Shown here piece by piece: positions 43,209 through 53,461 of a stretch of 64,000 nucleotides of DNA. The notes beneath the pieces were generated by a model, which saw only the letters and a program-made list of their open reading frames with translations, ran no database searches and was not told where the DNA came from. Position numbers and translations under genes: made by a program. Position 1 is the first letter of the stretch, and each line of letters starts with the position of its first letter. The stretch is from Bacillus testis (lineage in GTDB: Bacteria > Bacillota > Bacilli > Bacillales > DSM-1321), in contig NZ_LN851186.1 in the NCBI RefSeq assembly GCF_001243895.1, positions 3,365,727 through 3,429,726 of the forward strand. Reading direction: 5' to 3'.

Positions 43209-45065
43209 ATGCGGACGTTTTTCGGCTATCTGATGGTTATACTTATGCTCCCTCTATTCATTTTGGTTGTTCAATTATTTCACGTTGAATGGGAAAATGT
43301 TATTCCCGTTACCTCAATGATTGAGGATAAAGTGCGGTTATCTGCAAATCCCTTATCTACATTGAGTATGATTAAAAGCGATGACGGTACAACGTTTTCG
43401 GCCATTTCAACCGGCGAAACAAGAATCTACCTTCCTTTCGCAAAAATTCCGCAGTTGGCTAAGGACACTTTTGTCGTTTCCGAAGACCGCTCTTTCTTTA
43501 AGCACGATGGTGTAGATGTTAGCGCTATTGCCAGGGCATTCATTGAAAACGCCAGACACAATTCCATTGAAGAAGGCGGGAGCACGATTACACAGCAATT
43601 GGCACGAAATCTTTATCTGACTCAGGAAAAAACATACAACAGGAAATTCTCGGAACTTTTATACGCCTATCAAATAGAAAAACGATATTCAAAAAATCAA
43701 ATACTGGAACAATATATAAATGCAATTTATTTCGATAATAGTGTCTATGGGATAGAAGCAGCGGCACGCTATTATTTTGATACGACAGCGGGCAAACTTT
43801 CTCCTGCGCAAATCATCCTGCTTGCAGCCATACCGAATAATCCTTCTCTTTACGACCCTTTCCGTCATCCGGAACAGGCCAAACATCGCCAGGAACGGCT
43901 TATAAACCAGCTGGTCCAGCAAAACAAACTGACCAAACAACAAGGCAGTGCTATTGCAGCCTCTCCCATCCATTTAAAAAAGGGTACCATTGTCGATCTC
44001 TATCCTGACTATGCCGCCTACGTGGAAAGAGAATTCAAGCAGCTTGTCGCCGACCAAGAAGGTTTTACCCAAGCTCTGAATAGCAATGATTTGCAAATCC
44101 GGGCAAAGGCGGAAAAGAGATTGGACATACGAGTGAAGGACGTGCTGGCTTCTGGCGTTTCCATTTATACTTCGTTGGATCAAAGGATTCAAACACGGGC
44201 CCAGAATGCTTTGCAGACCTATCTCCCCGACAAAGAAACGGAAGGTGCCACTGCGGTCATATTACATGATACGCATGAGCTTGTCTCTTTGACTGGGGCA
44301 AAAGAGTATAAAAAATATTCTTTCCATCGCGGATACCAAAGTTATCGGCAGCCGGGATCGGCAATCAAGCCGCTATTGGTATACGCCCCTTACCTAGAGC
44401 TGACAGGAGCAGGAATCGATGAACTTATCAATGCAGGGCCCTTTTGCAGCAAAAGCTACTGCCCGGAAAATTACAATCATGCCCGTTATGGATATGTCAC
44501 CATCAGACAGGCTTTTGCGCATTCATACAACACGCCGGCTGTTCGCCTGTTCCAGAAAGCAGGAATCCAAAAAAGTTTTGCCTATTTAAATGCCTTCCGT
44601 TTCAAGAAAATAACTGCCGCAGATTATGCCCTTCCTGCAGCAATCGGCGGTTTCACGTACGGCATGAGCCCGCTGGAATTGACCAGCGCCTATACCTCTT
44701 TCGCCGATGGTTCCTATCAGCAGCCTGTCGCGATCAAGTATGTGAAGGATTCTTCTGGCCATACCCTTTATTCTTGGCATAAACCAAGGACGCGTGTTTG
44801 GTCCGATAAGACACTGCAAAAAATGCGGACCCTTTTACACAGTCCCATGACAGAAGGAACGGCTGTAAAAGCGAATATTCCGAGTGCCGGCTATATTGGA
44901 GGAAAAACGGGAACAACCAACGATTATAAAGATTTATGGATGGTCGGTCTGGACAAACATTATACCGCTGGCGTTTGGGTAGGAAAAGACAGCCCAGGCA
45001 GCCTTCAATATACAAAAGCGCCCCACCTGGCCGTCTGGAAAGCTATCATGTCAGAAATACATTAA
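43209..45065 (+). CDS. pbpD: Class A penicillin-binding protein 4
   Basis: A 618-residue bifunctional murein synthase. One N-terminal membrane helix (residues about 4-24), a GT51 transglycosylase domain (EDRSFFKHDGVD with the catalytic Glu near residue 92, then GGSTITQQLARNLYL), and a transpeptidase domain with SxxK in PGSAIKPLLVY near residue 385, SYNTP (SxN) and KTGTTNDYKDLW near residue 570. Matches B. subtilis PbpD. Start preceded by AAAGGAGAGTCAATGG. Confidence 0.94.
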   Translation: MRTFFGYLMVILMLPLFILVVQLFHVEWENVIPVTSMIEDKVRLSANPLSTLSMIKSDDGTTFSAISTGETRIYLPFAKIPQLAKDTFVVSEDRSFFKHDGVDVSAIARAFIENARHNSIEEGGSTITQQLARNLYLTQEKTYNRKFSELLYAYQIEKRYSKNQILEQYINAIYFDNSVYGIEAAARYYFDTTAGKLSPAQIILLAAIPNNPSLYDPFRHPEQAKHRQERLINQLVQQNKLTKQQGSAIAASPIHLKKGTIVDLYPDYAAYVEREFKQLVADQEGFTQALNSNDLQIRAKAEKRLDIRVKDVLASGVSIYTSLDQRIQTRAQNALQTYLPDKETEGATAVILHDTHELVSLTGAKEYKKYSFHRGYQSYRQPGSAIKPLLVYAPYLELTGAGIDELINAGPFCSKSYCPENYNHARYGYVTIRQAFAHSYNTPAVRLFQKAGIQKSFAYLNAFRFKKITAADYALPAAIGGFTYGMSPLELTSAYTSFADGSYQQPVAIKYVKDSSGHTLYSWHKPRTRVWSDKTLQKMRTLLHSPMTEGTAVKANIPSAGYIGGKTGTTNDYKDLWMVGLDKHYTAGVWVGKDSPGSLQYTKAPHLAVWKAIMSEIH

Positions 45066-45168
45066 AGAAGCTGTTGGATGATCTATCTTCCCCCAGCTTC
45101 TTTGGCCTGATCCAATGGCTATGATCGCCTTGTCGCATTCCGGTGCAAAGCTTGTGATATTGGCGGCT

Positions 45169-45720
45169 TTAAACTGGTATACTGGCAGCCAAGCCATTGT
45201 ACAGCTTTAAGATGGCAAAAGCAGTCACAGTGAGCAGACTGCTCCAGAAAAGCACCAGAAAGGAAACCATGCCAAAGAGGCCTGCTGTCGTCATATAAGA
45301 ACCTGCCTGATAAACAAAATAAATGAATGCCGACATGGTTGTTATGAAAAAAACAAGAGTGATCGCCAGGATAGAGAAGCTGCACAACAAAGAAGCCCCT
45401 CCTCCGAAAAGAAAGATAACCGATCCCATCCGGGCACTCTTCAATACGGCTCCTTCATGGTCTTTTGAAAAAAGCAGCATCGATAATCGGATAACTGTAT
45501 CCGAAATCAGCTTTAAAGCAGCTAGTACCATGAAAAATATGAGCAAAAGCACCGTCAGTCTTATACCTCCACTTGAAAAGAAAGAAAGCAGCCCATCATA
45601 TAAGCCAAATGCGACGAACTGGCGAATGGCCCATTTCTGGGCAAAAAGTGAATAGGATAAGCTGAATAACACGATTGATATAAACGGAAAATAGCCTGTG
45701 AAATATGTATTTTTCATCAT
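45169..45720 (-). CDS. yufK: YufK-like membrane protein (DUF5366)
   Basis: A 183-residue integral membrane protein with about five hydrophobic segments, MMKNTYFTGYFPFISIVLFSLS at the start. Sequence pattern and location between pbpD and mrp fit YufK. Function unknown. AAGAGGATGA precedes the ATG. Confidence 0.8.
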   Translation of the reverse strand: MMKNTYFTGYFPFISIVLFSLSYSLFAQKWAIRQFVAFGLYDGLLSFFSSGGIRLTVLLLIFFMVLAALKLISDTVIRLSMLLFSKDHEGAVLKSARMGSVIFLFGGGASLLCSFSILAITLVFFITTMSAFIYFVYQAGSYMTTAGLFGMVSFLVLFWSSLLTVTAFAILKLYNGLAASIPV

Positions 45721-46240
45721 TCATCCTCTTAGAGATGTTAGTATGTTGTGATTGAATTTCCACAATCAATGCCCATGCATAATAATCATTGTACCATTTC
45801 TATCCATCCCCCACTTCTTTTCCGTTCTAAAAAGATGAATGGCTCTGAGTAATTAACCAATTCCTTCTATTTAATCGACCTGCATTAGCCTTTCTTTTAT
45901 CACATTTTCAACATTTTCATAAAAATTTATGGAGCTATTTTGATGTGTTTCTTCTTATTTATTAGCAAAAGGTGAAGCTCGGTTGATTCCCATTGGAGCC
46001 ATGCATAAGCGTATTATTTGAGCTATAATAATAGCATATGCAGCCATGCAAGGACTTCCATTTACAAAAAAACGGGAAACTGCTATTTTACTTTTGAACC
46101 TTTCTTTCATGTATTTGTACCGTTTCGGAAATACTAGGAAAAAGGTTTTTTATTCGTATGAATGCATAATTGGCCCTATTAAGGAATCCAATAGGGCCTT
46201 TTCATGCAACTATACTTACACAAAAAAAGGGAGGGATCAT
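45721..46240 (+). other. Upstream and leader region of the mrp operon
   Basis: Contains a TATAAT box at 46022-46027, which would give a leader of roughly 200 nt. The leader ends in the hairpin at 46172-46203. An in-frame extension of mrpA into this region has no ribosome-binding site and was not used. Confidence 0.5.
46172..46203 (+). promoter_or_regulatory. Hairpin with T tract in the mrp leader, possible attenuator
   Basis: GGCCCTATT / AATAGGGCC stem followed by TTTTC, 38 bp before the mrpA ATG and downstream of the likely promoter. It has terminator form, so it may terminate or pause transcription unless overcome; alternatively it ends an unseen short transcript. Confidence 0.5.
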
Positions 46241-48661
46241 ATGTCATTGCTTCATTGGGCCATCCTTTCGCCCTTTCTGTTAGCTGTCATAATACCTGTA
46301 CTGTACAAACTGTTCCGCCGTGTCCACACGGGCTGGTTCGTACTTGCTCTGCCAGTTGTATTGTTTTCTTATTTTTTCCTGAAAATTCCCGCAGTCCGGC
46401 AAGGACAAGAAATCAAGGAAACGTTGAAATGGATTCCATCACTCAATATCAATTTCACCACGATTATTGATGGACTATCCTTGTTATTCGCCCTGCTGAT
46501 CACAGGAATCGGCTCTTTGGTCGTCCTGTACTCCATCTTTTACTTATCTAAGAAAAAAGAACAACTACATAATTTCTATGTATATTTGCTATTGTTCATG
46601 GGAGCTATGCTTGGAGTTGTCTTATCCGATAACCTGATAGTTCTGTATATGTTCTGGGAGTTCACAAGCCTGTCTTCCTTCCTGCTGATTGGCTATTGGC
46701 ACAACCGCGAACGCTCACGATATGGAGCACAAAAATCCATGCTGATCACTGTGTTTGGCGGCCTCAGCATGCTTGGTGCGATTGTTATGCTATACATCAT
46801 GGGAGGAACATTCAGCATCCGTGGATTGATCGCGCAAGCCGGAACAATTGTGGATCACCCGTTATTCCTTGCTGCCATGCTGTTGGTTCTGCTTGGTGCT
46901 TTTACAAAATCCGCACAATTTCCGTTCCATATTTGGCTTCCTGATGCAATGGAAGCGCCGACTCCTGTCAGTGCATATCTGCATTCGGCCACAATGGTTA
47001 AAGCTGGTATTTATCTAGTTGCCCGCCTAAGCCCACTATTTGCCCAATCCGGCGTTTGGCTCTGGCTTGTCGGCGGCATCGGGCTTTTGACTTTATTGTG
47101 GGGCTCCTTCAATGCCATCCGGCAAACAGATTTGAAAGGGATACTAGCTTATTCTACCGTTTCCCAGCTTGGGCTCATTATGTCATTGTTGGGCGTAGGA
47201 GCAGCAGCTGTCCATTATCCACAGCTAGGCAATGAAAATATCTACATTGCTGCGACTATGGCAGCTATTTTCCATTTGATCAATCATGCTACATTTAAAG
47301 GCAGCCTGTTTATGATGGTCGGGATTGTCGACCATGAGACAGGTACGCGTGATATCCGCAAACTGGGCGGACTAATGTCGTTTATGCCTATCACCTTTAC
47401 CATTGCCGTTATCGGAACATTTTCAATGGCCGGATTGCCGCCTTTCAATGGATTCCTAAGTAAAGAAATGTTCCTGGAAAGCATGGTATCTGTTCTGTCG
47501 CTCGATTTATTCAATATGTCGACATGGGGTTCGCTCTTCCCGGTACTGGCCTGGATTGCCAGCGTATTTACCTTTGTCTACAGTATGATGGTTGTGTTTA
47601 AGACATTTACAGGGAAGTACCAACCGGAGAAATTGCCGAAAAAACCGCATGAAGCACCTTTCGGTATGCTGCTCTCACCAATCATTTTGGCATTGTTGGT
47701 CATCCTCTTCGGATTATTCCCGAACATGTTGACTGAAACGCTCATCAAACCTGCAGCCGCGTCTGTTCTTGGAGATGTCTTGCCTGCAGACTATGAGCTG
47801 CATATTGCCTTCTGGCACGGAGCAACGCCGGCATTGTTTATGACGATTGGCATTATTGCCGTCGGCCTGCTTCTTTATGTACTGTGGCCAAAATGGAAAG
47901 GCCTCTACAAAGCGTTTCCGGAGAAGCTTTCATTTACGAATTTATACGACCATGCGCTCCCTGCCATGGAAAACGGCTCGTTCAATCTGGTAAAGCTGTT
48001 TATGACAGGTTTCATCAGAAACTATTTAGTCTATATTTTCATTTTCTTCATTGGATCGTTAGGATTTACCATCTACCTGAAGAATGCGTTCAACTACAGT
48101 ACCATCGATACAGCCCCGATCGGCTTCTATGAAGTCGTTCTTGCTGCCGTCATTGCTATTGGCGCTGTATCTATTCTGTTTGTAAAATCCCGGTTAACGT
48201 CCATTATCGTCCTAGGATCAGTGGGCTATACCGTTTCTTTATTTTTTGTTTTATTCAGAGCGCCTGACTTGGCTCTGACCCAGCTGGTTGTCGAAACTGT
48301 CTCTACAGCACTTTTCTTATTGTGCTTCTATCATTTGCCGAAGAAGTTCCGTAAAGAAGAACGGTTAAAATTCCGCGGCACCAATCTGCTGATTTCTCTT
48401 GGGGTTGGGACAGTGGTTACGCTGATTGCCTTATCGGCCCACAGCACCAAGTTATTTGACACGATTTCTAAATACTATCTGGATACCGCCTATACAGAAG
48501 CAGGCGGGAAAAACGTCGTTAACGTTACATTAGTGGATTACCGTGGCCTTGATACAATGTTCGAAATCACTGTCCTTGGCATTGCGGCAATCGGCATCTA
48601 CAGTATGATTAAACTTCGGCTGACCAAACGGGGAGGGAAAAAAGCGAATGAAAACAAATGA
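46241..48661 (+). CDS. mrpA: Mrp Na+/H+ antiporter subunit A
   Basis: An 806-residue membrane protein, the largest Mrp subunit: an NuoL-like proton-pumping module with key charged residues in the helices (EFTSLSSFLLIGYW, HSATMVKAGIYL, HLINHATFKGSLFM) and the C-terminal MbhD/MrpB-like extension. ATG 46241 follows GGGAGGG. First gene of the seven-gene mrp operon; the complex exchanges Na+ for H+, supporting alkali and salt tolerance. The end overlaps mrpB by 14 bp. Confidence 0.96.
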   Translation: MSLLHWAILSPFLLAVIIPVLYKLFRRVHTGWFVLALPVVLFSYFFLKIPAVRQGQEIKETLKWIPSLNINFTTIIDGLSLLFALLITGIGSLVVLYSIFYLSKKKEQLHNFYVYLLLFMGAMLGVVLSDNLIVLYMFWEFTSLSSFLLIGYWHNRERSRYGAQKSMLITVFGGLSMLGAIVMLYIMGGTFSIRGLIAQAGTIVDHPLFLAAMLLVLLGAFTKSAQFPFHIWLPDAMEAPTPVSAYLHSATMVKAGIYLVARLSPLFAQSGVWLWLVGGIGLLTLLWGSFNAIRQTDLKGILAYSTVSQLGLIMSLLGVGAAAVHYPQLGNENIYIAATMAAIFHLINHATFKGSLFMMVGIVDHETGTRDIRKLGGLMSFMPITFTIAVIGTFSMAGLPPFNGFLSKEMFLESMVSVLSLDLFNMSTWGSLFPVLAWIASVFTFVYSMMVVFKTFTGKYQPEKLPKKPHEAPFGMLLSPIILALLVILFGLFPNMLTETLIKPAAASVLGDVLPADYELHIAFWHGATPALFMTIGIIAVGLLLYVLWPKWKGLYKAFPEKLSFTNLYDHALPAMENGSFNLVKLFMTGFIRNYLVYIFIFFIGSLGFTIYLKNAFNYSTIDTAPIGFYEVVLAAVIAIGAVSILFVKSRLTSIIVLGSVGYTVSLFFVLFRAPDLALTQLVVETVSTALFLLCFYHLPKKFRKEERLKFRGTNLLISLGVGTVVTLIALSAHSTKLFDTISKYYLDTAYTEAGGKNVVNVTLVDYRGLDTMFEITVLGIAAIGIYSMIKLRLTKRGGKKANENK

Positions 48662-49070
48662 TATCATTTTACAGACAGCCACAAAAGTTGCCGTATTCAT
48701 CATCATCATGTTTGCCGTCCGCCTGTTCTTCTCCGGCCATTATTTTGCCGGCGGCGGCTTCGTCGGCGGACTGATTACATCGGCAGCCATTGTTTTGATC
48801 ATGATTGCCTTCGACTTAAAGACGGCAAAAAAAATCGTACCCATCAATTATCGCTATCTCATCGGGTCCGGGTTACTGGTTTCCTCCTTTACCGGATTAT
48901 TTCCGGTTTTGATTGGAAAACCGTTCCTGACCCATTTTTACAGCTACTATCAGTTGCCGATCATCGGGAAGACGTCTCTGCATACAGCCACATTATTCGA
49001 CCTGGGCGTTTACCTGGTTGTTGTGGGCGTTACGATGACCATTATCCAAAGTATAGGGGAGAGTGAATAA
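48648..49070 (+). CDS. mrpB: Mrp antiporter subunit B
   Basis: A 140-residue protein with four hydrophobic helices and the MnhB signature RLFFSGHYFAGGGFVGGLI. Overlaps both mrpA and mrpC; the stop TAA shares one base with the mrpC ATG. Part of the membrane antiporter complex. Confidence 0.95.
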   Translation: MKTNDIILQTATKVAVFIIIMFAVRLFFSGHYFAGGGFVGGLITSAAIVLIMIAFDLKTAKKIVPINYRYLIGSGLLVSSFTGLFPVLIGKPFLTHFYSYYQLPIIGKTSLHTATLFDLGVYLVVVGVTMTIIQSIGESE

Positions 49071-49411
49071 TGGAAATCTTAATGGCGTTTATCATTGGTA
49101 TTCTGTTTACTTGCGCAACCTACCTTATGCTTTCAAAAAGTATCTTGCGCATCATTATTGGTACCGGCTTATTGAGCCACGGAGCCCATTTACTAATATT
49201 GACAATGGGAGGATTGAAACGTGGAGCGGTTCCGCTTCTTGGCGAACACGCCAAATCATACGTCGATCCGCTTCCGCAAGCATTGATCCTCACTTCTATT
49301 GTCATCAGCTTCGGTGTTACCTCCTATTTTCTTGTATTGGCTTACAGAGCGTATCAGGAACTGGGAACAGATAATATGGATCTATTGAGAGGAAGCGAAT
49401 CGAATGAATAG
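49070..49411 (+). CDS. mrpC: Mrp antiporter subunit C
   Basis: A 113-residue NuoK-like protein with three helices; LLSHGAHLLILTMGGLKRG and DPLPQALILTSIVISFG are typical. Overlaps mrpD by eight bases. Confidence 0.95.
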   Translation: MEILMAFIIGILFTCATYLMLSKSILRIIIGTGLLSHGAHLLILTMGGLKRGAVPLLGEHAKSYVDPLPQALILTSIVISFGVTSYFLVLAYRAYQELGTDNMDLLRGSESNE

Positions 49412-50888
49412 TCATAACATCGTGCTTTTCCCTGTTCTATTGCCTCTCCTGACTGGCATTCTCCTGCTTTTCTTCCGCAATGTGAAAGTGCAGCGTATGC
49501 TGTCAGTCATTTCATTCGCAATCGGAATAGGAATCAGCCTTTATTTAATCCAACAGGTCGCTGAAAGCGGCATGCTGACACTTGATGTAAGCAACTGGAA
49601 AGCTCCGTTCGGCATCACGATTGCCGCGGATATGCTGTCTTCCTTATTGGTCCTTACAACCAACATCATCGCTTATTGCGTCAGCATCTATTCAACGAAA
49701 TCAATCGGGCTTGAACGGGAAAAATTCTATTATTATGCCGTCTTCCATTTCTTGATTGTCGGCGTAAACGGAGCATTCCTGACAGGCGATATTTTCAACC
49801 TGTTCGTTTTCTTTGAAGTAATGCTGATGGCTTCCTATGTGCTGCTTGTGCTCGGAGGCACGAAAGTCCAATTGCGCGAAACACTTAAATATATTTTGGT
49901 CAATGTCATTTCTTCAGCCATTTTTGTTATAGCTGTGGCTTATCTGTATTCGATTGTCGGTACGCTTAATATGGCGCATATCGCAAGCCGCGTGGCTGAA
50001 TCGGGACAGCCTGGCATTCTGACAGTCATCGCTGTCCTACTGATGATTGTATTCGGTCTAAAGGGCGCCGTCTTTCCGTTATTCTTTTGGCTGCCAGGTT
50101 CATATTACGCAGCTCCGGCGCCAGTGCTTGCTTTATTCGGAGCGTTATTGACAAAGGTGGGAATCTACTCGATTTTCCGCACGTATACACTGATCTTTAC
50201 TCATGATGTCAGTTACACGCATGCATTCCTTGGGGCCATTGGCCTGCTATCCATTGTCGTGGGGGTCATTGGGGCAATTGCATATTGGGATATCAAAAAA
50301 ATCATCATCTACAATATTGTGATCGCGGTCGGTGTCATTGTCTTCGGCATCTCATTGAACAATGATGCTGGCACAATGGGCGCCTTGCTGTATCTCGTAC
50401 ACGATATGATTATTAAGGCGGCATTGTTCCTGCTTGTCGGAATTATGGCCAAAATTACAGGGACGAACGATTTGCGCGAAATGGGCGGATTAATCAAAGC
50501 CTATCCATGGGTCGGCTGGACATTCTTCCTTGCCGCCATTTCCTTGGCTGGCATTCCGCCTCTCAGCGGTTTCCCGGGAAAATTGCTGATTATTCAAGGT
50601 TCAATCGAAGCCAAAGCCTACATCGGCACTTTCATCGTCATTGCATCCAGTCTGTTCGTCCTTTATTCCGTCATGAAGATTTTTATCCACGGGTTTTGGG
50701 GCACACCTAAGAAAGCATTTGAAATGCCCGCCCGTTCATTGTACAGCATGGCAGGGCCTGCCATGGTTCTGGTGGCCGTGTCACTTGCGATTGGTTCAGG
50801 ATTGGAAGGAATATTCCCTTACCTTTCCCAAGCCACTGAAACATTAATGAATCCGGATTTATATATAAATGCGGTGTTAAAGGAGTAA
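49404..50888 (+). CDS. mrpD: Mrp antiporter subunit D
   Basis: A 494-residue NuoM/N-like proton-translocating subunit. FNLFVFFEVMLMASYVLLVLG, FPLFFWLPGSYYAAPAPVLALF and LVHDMIIKAALFLLVG include the conserved Glu and Lys residues needed for antiport. Translated in tight coupling with mrpC. Confidence 0.95.
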   Translation: MNSHNIVLFPVLLPLLTGILLLFFRNVKVQRMLSVISFAIGIGISLYLIQQVAESGMLTLDVSNWKAPFGITIAADMLSSLLVLTTNIIAYCVSIYSTKSIGLEREKFYYYAVFHFLIVGVNGAFLTGDIFNLFVFFEVMLMASYVLLVLGGTKVQLRETLKYILVNVISSAIFVIAVAYLYSIVGTLNMAHIASRVAESGQPGILTVIAVLLMIVFGLKGAVFPLFFWLPGSYYAAPAPVLALFGALLTKVGIYSIFRTYTLIFTHDVSYTHAFLGAIGLLSIVVGVIGAIAYWDIKKIIIYNIVIAVGVIVFGISLNNDAGTMGALLYLVHDMIIKAALFLLVGIMAKITGTNDLREMGGLIKAYPWVGWTFFLAAISLAGIPPLSGFPGKLLIIQGSIEAKAYIGTFIVIASSLFVLYSVMKIFIHGFWGTPKKAFEMPARSLYSMAGPAMVLVAVSLAIGSGLEGIFPYLSQATETLMNPDLYINAVLKE

Positions 50889-50895
50889 TGGACTA

Positions 50896-51372
50896 ATGGC
50901 ATTTCAAATACTATTGAATGTATTCCTGGCCTTCATCTGGATGTTCCTGTCGACTTCATCGCAGCCATCCTCGTTCGTTGCCGGGTATCTGCTTGGCTTG
51001 CTGATTCTGTACAGCTTCCGGCGTTTTTTCCGGTCCAGCTTTTATTTGATTCGAGTCGTGGCAGTCATTAAGCTGATCTTTACCTTCTTCAAGGCACTGA
51101 TCCTTTCGAACATTGCCGTTTTAAAGGTCATCTTGAAGCCGAAGCTCGATATCCAGCCTGGCATTTTTGCCTTGGAGACCGAGTTGAAGACTGATTGGGA
51201 AATCACCCTTCTCTCTAATCTGATCACGTTAACACCGGGTACGCTTGTCATCGAAGTCTCGGAGGATAACTCTACGCTTTACATCCATGCCATGCATTTA
51301 GAGGATATGAAAGCAGAAGTGGCCGGCATTAAAAATACACTTGAGAAAGCAATTATGGAGGTGAGCAGATAA
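50896..51372 (+). CDS. mrpE: Mrp antiporter subunit E
   Basis: A 158-residue protein with two or three N-terminal helices and a soluble C-terminal half; ITLTPGTLVIEVSEDNSTLYIHAM is the MnhE signature. AAAGGAG precedes the ATG. Its last base is shared with the mrpF start. Confidence 0.95.
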   Translation: MAFQILLNVFLAFIWMFLSTSSQPSSFVAGYLLGLLILYSFRRFFRSSFYLIRVVAVIKLIFTFFKALILSNIAVLKVILKPKLDIQPGIFALETELKTDWEITLLSNLITLTPGTLVIEVSEDNSTLYIHAMHLEDMKAEVAGIKNTLEKAIMEVSR

Positions 51373-51656
51373 TGTTCCAAATTATTATTTTAATAGCCTT
51401 GGCCTGCATCTCGCTTTCCATGCTTGCCCTTCTCTATCGCGTTATTAAAGGGCCATCCATCCCCGACCGGGTGATTGCGTTGGACGCAATGGGGATCAAC
51501 TTGATTGCTGTTATCGCTTTGATTTCAATCCTACTTGACACATATGCCTTCCTCGAGGTAATCCTGCTGCTCGGCATCCTTGCCTTCATCGGCACGATTG
51601 CTTTCGCCAAATACTTGGAGAAGGGGGAAATTATCGAATATGATCGAAATAAGTAA
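51372..51656 (+). CDS. mrpF: Mrp antiporter subunit F
   Basis: A 94-residue protein with three helices, ALLYRVIKGPSIPDRVIALD being the MnhF signature. MrpF-type proteins can also export bile acids in some Bacillus. Overlaps mrpG by 17 bp. Confidence 0.95.
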   Translation: MFQIIILIALACISLSMLALLYRVIKGPSIPDRVIALDAMGINLIAVIALISILLDTYAFLEVILLLGILAFIGTIAFAKYLEKGEIIEYDRNK

Positions 51657-52005
51657 AATCATAGCCGCCATCTTCATCCTTTTAGGTGCATTCCTGTCAA
51701 TGGTGACCGCCTTCGGATTGATCAGGCTGCCTGATATATATACACGCAACCATGCCGCTTCAAAAAGCGCCACACTCGGGATTATGAGCATTTTGCTCGG
51801 AACCTTCATTTACTTTTACGGTGCGCACGGCCATTTCAATTCTCGGGTTTTGCTCGGGATCTTCTTCATCTTCTTTACAGCTCCTGTATCAGGCCACCTG
51901 ATCAGCAGAGCTGCATATAATACCGGTGTAAAAGTATGCGGCCAGACATGCCGCGATGATTTAAAGACAGCACGTGAACGGGCCGCAAAAAAAGCTAGGG
52001 ATTAA
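51640..52005 (+). CDS. mrpG: Mrp antiporter subunit G
   Basis: A 121-residue protein with three helices, TAFGLIRLPDIYTRNHAASK being the MnhG signature; the hydrophilic tail has two Cys and many Arg/Lys. Start at ATG 51640, inside the end of mrpF, with AAGGGGG about ten bases upstream. Last gene of the operon. Confidence 0.95.
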   Translation: MIEISKIIAAIFILLGAFLSMVTAFGLIRLPDIYTRNHAASKSATLGIMSILLGTFIYFYGAHGHFNSRVLLGIFFIFFTAPVSGHLISRAAYNTGVKVCGQTCRDDLKTARERAAKKARD

Positions 52006-52020
52006 TTCCTAGCTTTTTTT
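51987..52020 (+). terminator. Terminator of the mrp operon
   Basis: AAAAAAAGCTAGG / CCTAGCTTTTTTT stem, overlapping the last codons of mrpG. Confidence 0.9.
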
Positions 52021-52144
52021 CTTCCTAAAAATGTCGGAATGATCGTGTCAAATGCCAATAGATGTAAAAAGTTCCCTTAATGTTAACTTTTTTTCTCTTT
52101 TTGAAGCGCTATAGTAAGAGAAAGGGGATAGAGGGGGAATACAC

Positions 52145-53286
52145 GTGAATAAGCGTATTGCAGTGATAGGCGGAGGCATCGGAGGGTTGGGGGTGGCCCT
52201 CGCTTTACAGAAGCTGGGTTATTCTGTCACTCTTTATGAAAAGCAAGAGAAAACCATTGAGTTGGGAGCCGGTATCATTCTGGGTGCTAACGCAATGGTT
52301 GCACTGGATTTTTTGCAGCTTGGCGATGCCATCCGGGAAATCGGTTGGACAGAAAAATTTTGTTCGATTTTAACGGAAAAAGGGAAGCAGTTGACAAAGC
52401 TGCATCTATAGAGAATGAGCAAGATGTCCCGTATACATTCGTCTTGCGTTCTGAACTCGTCCGGATTCTGTCTGCCGCCTTGGCAGCAGGCACCATTGTC
52501 TACCAAAAGAAATTGATTCACTTCAAGCAGGATGGCGATCATGTAAGGCTGGCATTTGAAGACGGTACCTGTGCAGAAACCGATTATATGATTGCCAGTG
52601 ATGGGATCTTTTCAACGATCAGAGAGACTTTGCTTCCTGGACATTCTGTTCGCTTTGCCGGCTATGCTTGCTGGAGGGGAATTGTCCGGCACTGTCCGGC
52701 TCACATCGCTAAGCGTTTTACAGAAACATGGGGGCCTAAAGGAAGATTTGGCATTGTCCCATTGGCACAGGATCGCATATATTGGTATGCCCTGAAGAAT
52801 TGCCACGAACATAATGAGGAATTAAGATATTGGAGCAAGGAAGATCTTTGTTACCATTTCATAGATTACCATGAACCGATACCTGTTTTACTAGATAAAA
52901 CCGAACAAGTTGACATCTTTTATCGGAATATCTATGATTTGCCTCCCATCAAGCAATTCGCCTTTCAGCGGATTCTGCTTATAGGGGATGCAGCGCATGC
53001 CACCACGCCCAATATGGCACAAGGAGCCTGCCAGGCACTTGAAGACGCCTTGATTTTGGCTCTATGTTTTGATCGCCAACAAGAAATCAGGCAGGCATTC
53101 CTTGAATATGAAAAAATCAGGATGGACCGGACACGAAAAGTAGTCAAGGACTCGTGGATGATCGGGAAGGTAGCTCAGCTCGAAGCTCCATTATTATGCA
53201 CATTGCGCAACAAGATGATCGAACTGGCCCCTGATTCCATCCACACGAAAAAGCTGAAAGATCTCTTTTCCGTACAAACATCTTGA
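52145..53286 (+). pseudogene. FAD-dependent monooxygenase, frameshifted
   Basis: Two overlapping frames together form one group A flavin monooxygenase of about 380 residues. The first (52145-52411) holds the FAD motif AVIGGGIGGLGVALALQKLG and GAGIILGANAMVALDFL, and stops at TAG after LTKLHL. The second frame resumes with IENEQDVPYTFVLRSELVRI and carries YMIASDGIFSTIR and the second FAD motif LLIGDAAHATTPNMAQGACQALEDA. A single-base indel near 52395-52410 explains the break. Related B. subtilis proteins are YetM-like oxidoreductases. Either a recent pseudogene or a sequencing error. Confidence 0.85.
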
Positions 53287-53313
53287 CTTAGCGCCAAATA
53301 GAACTTCCCTAAG

Positions 53314-53340
53314 AGCGGCCGCCAACCCGCGCGGCCTTTT
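53314..53340 (+). terminator. Terminator of the monooxygenase gene
   Basis: GGCCGC / GCGGCC stem followed by TTTT, 30 bp after the stop. Just before it, at 53288-53298, CTTAGCGCCAA resembles the end of the dispersed repeat. Confidence 0.65.
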
Positions 53341-53461
53341 GGCTCTCGTTTAACAACTTTTTTGTATTTAATTACCCCATACTAAAAAAGAAATAAGATA
53401 CCAATGGGTTAAACGATATGTTGAACCTTCTTTCTCTACTGGTTGTCATTTAATAAATAAA

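Noticed and set aside
46046..46240. N-terminal extension of mrpA by 65 codons
   Set aside because: The extension crosses the leader hairpin, while a strong ribosome-binding site lies before ATG 46241, which gives the normal MrpA start.
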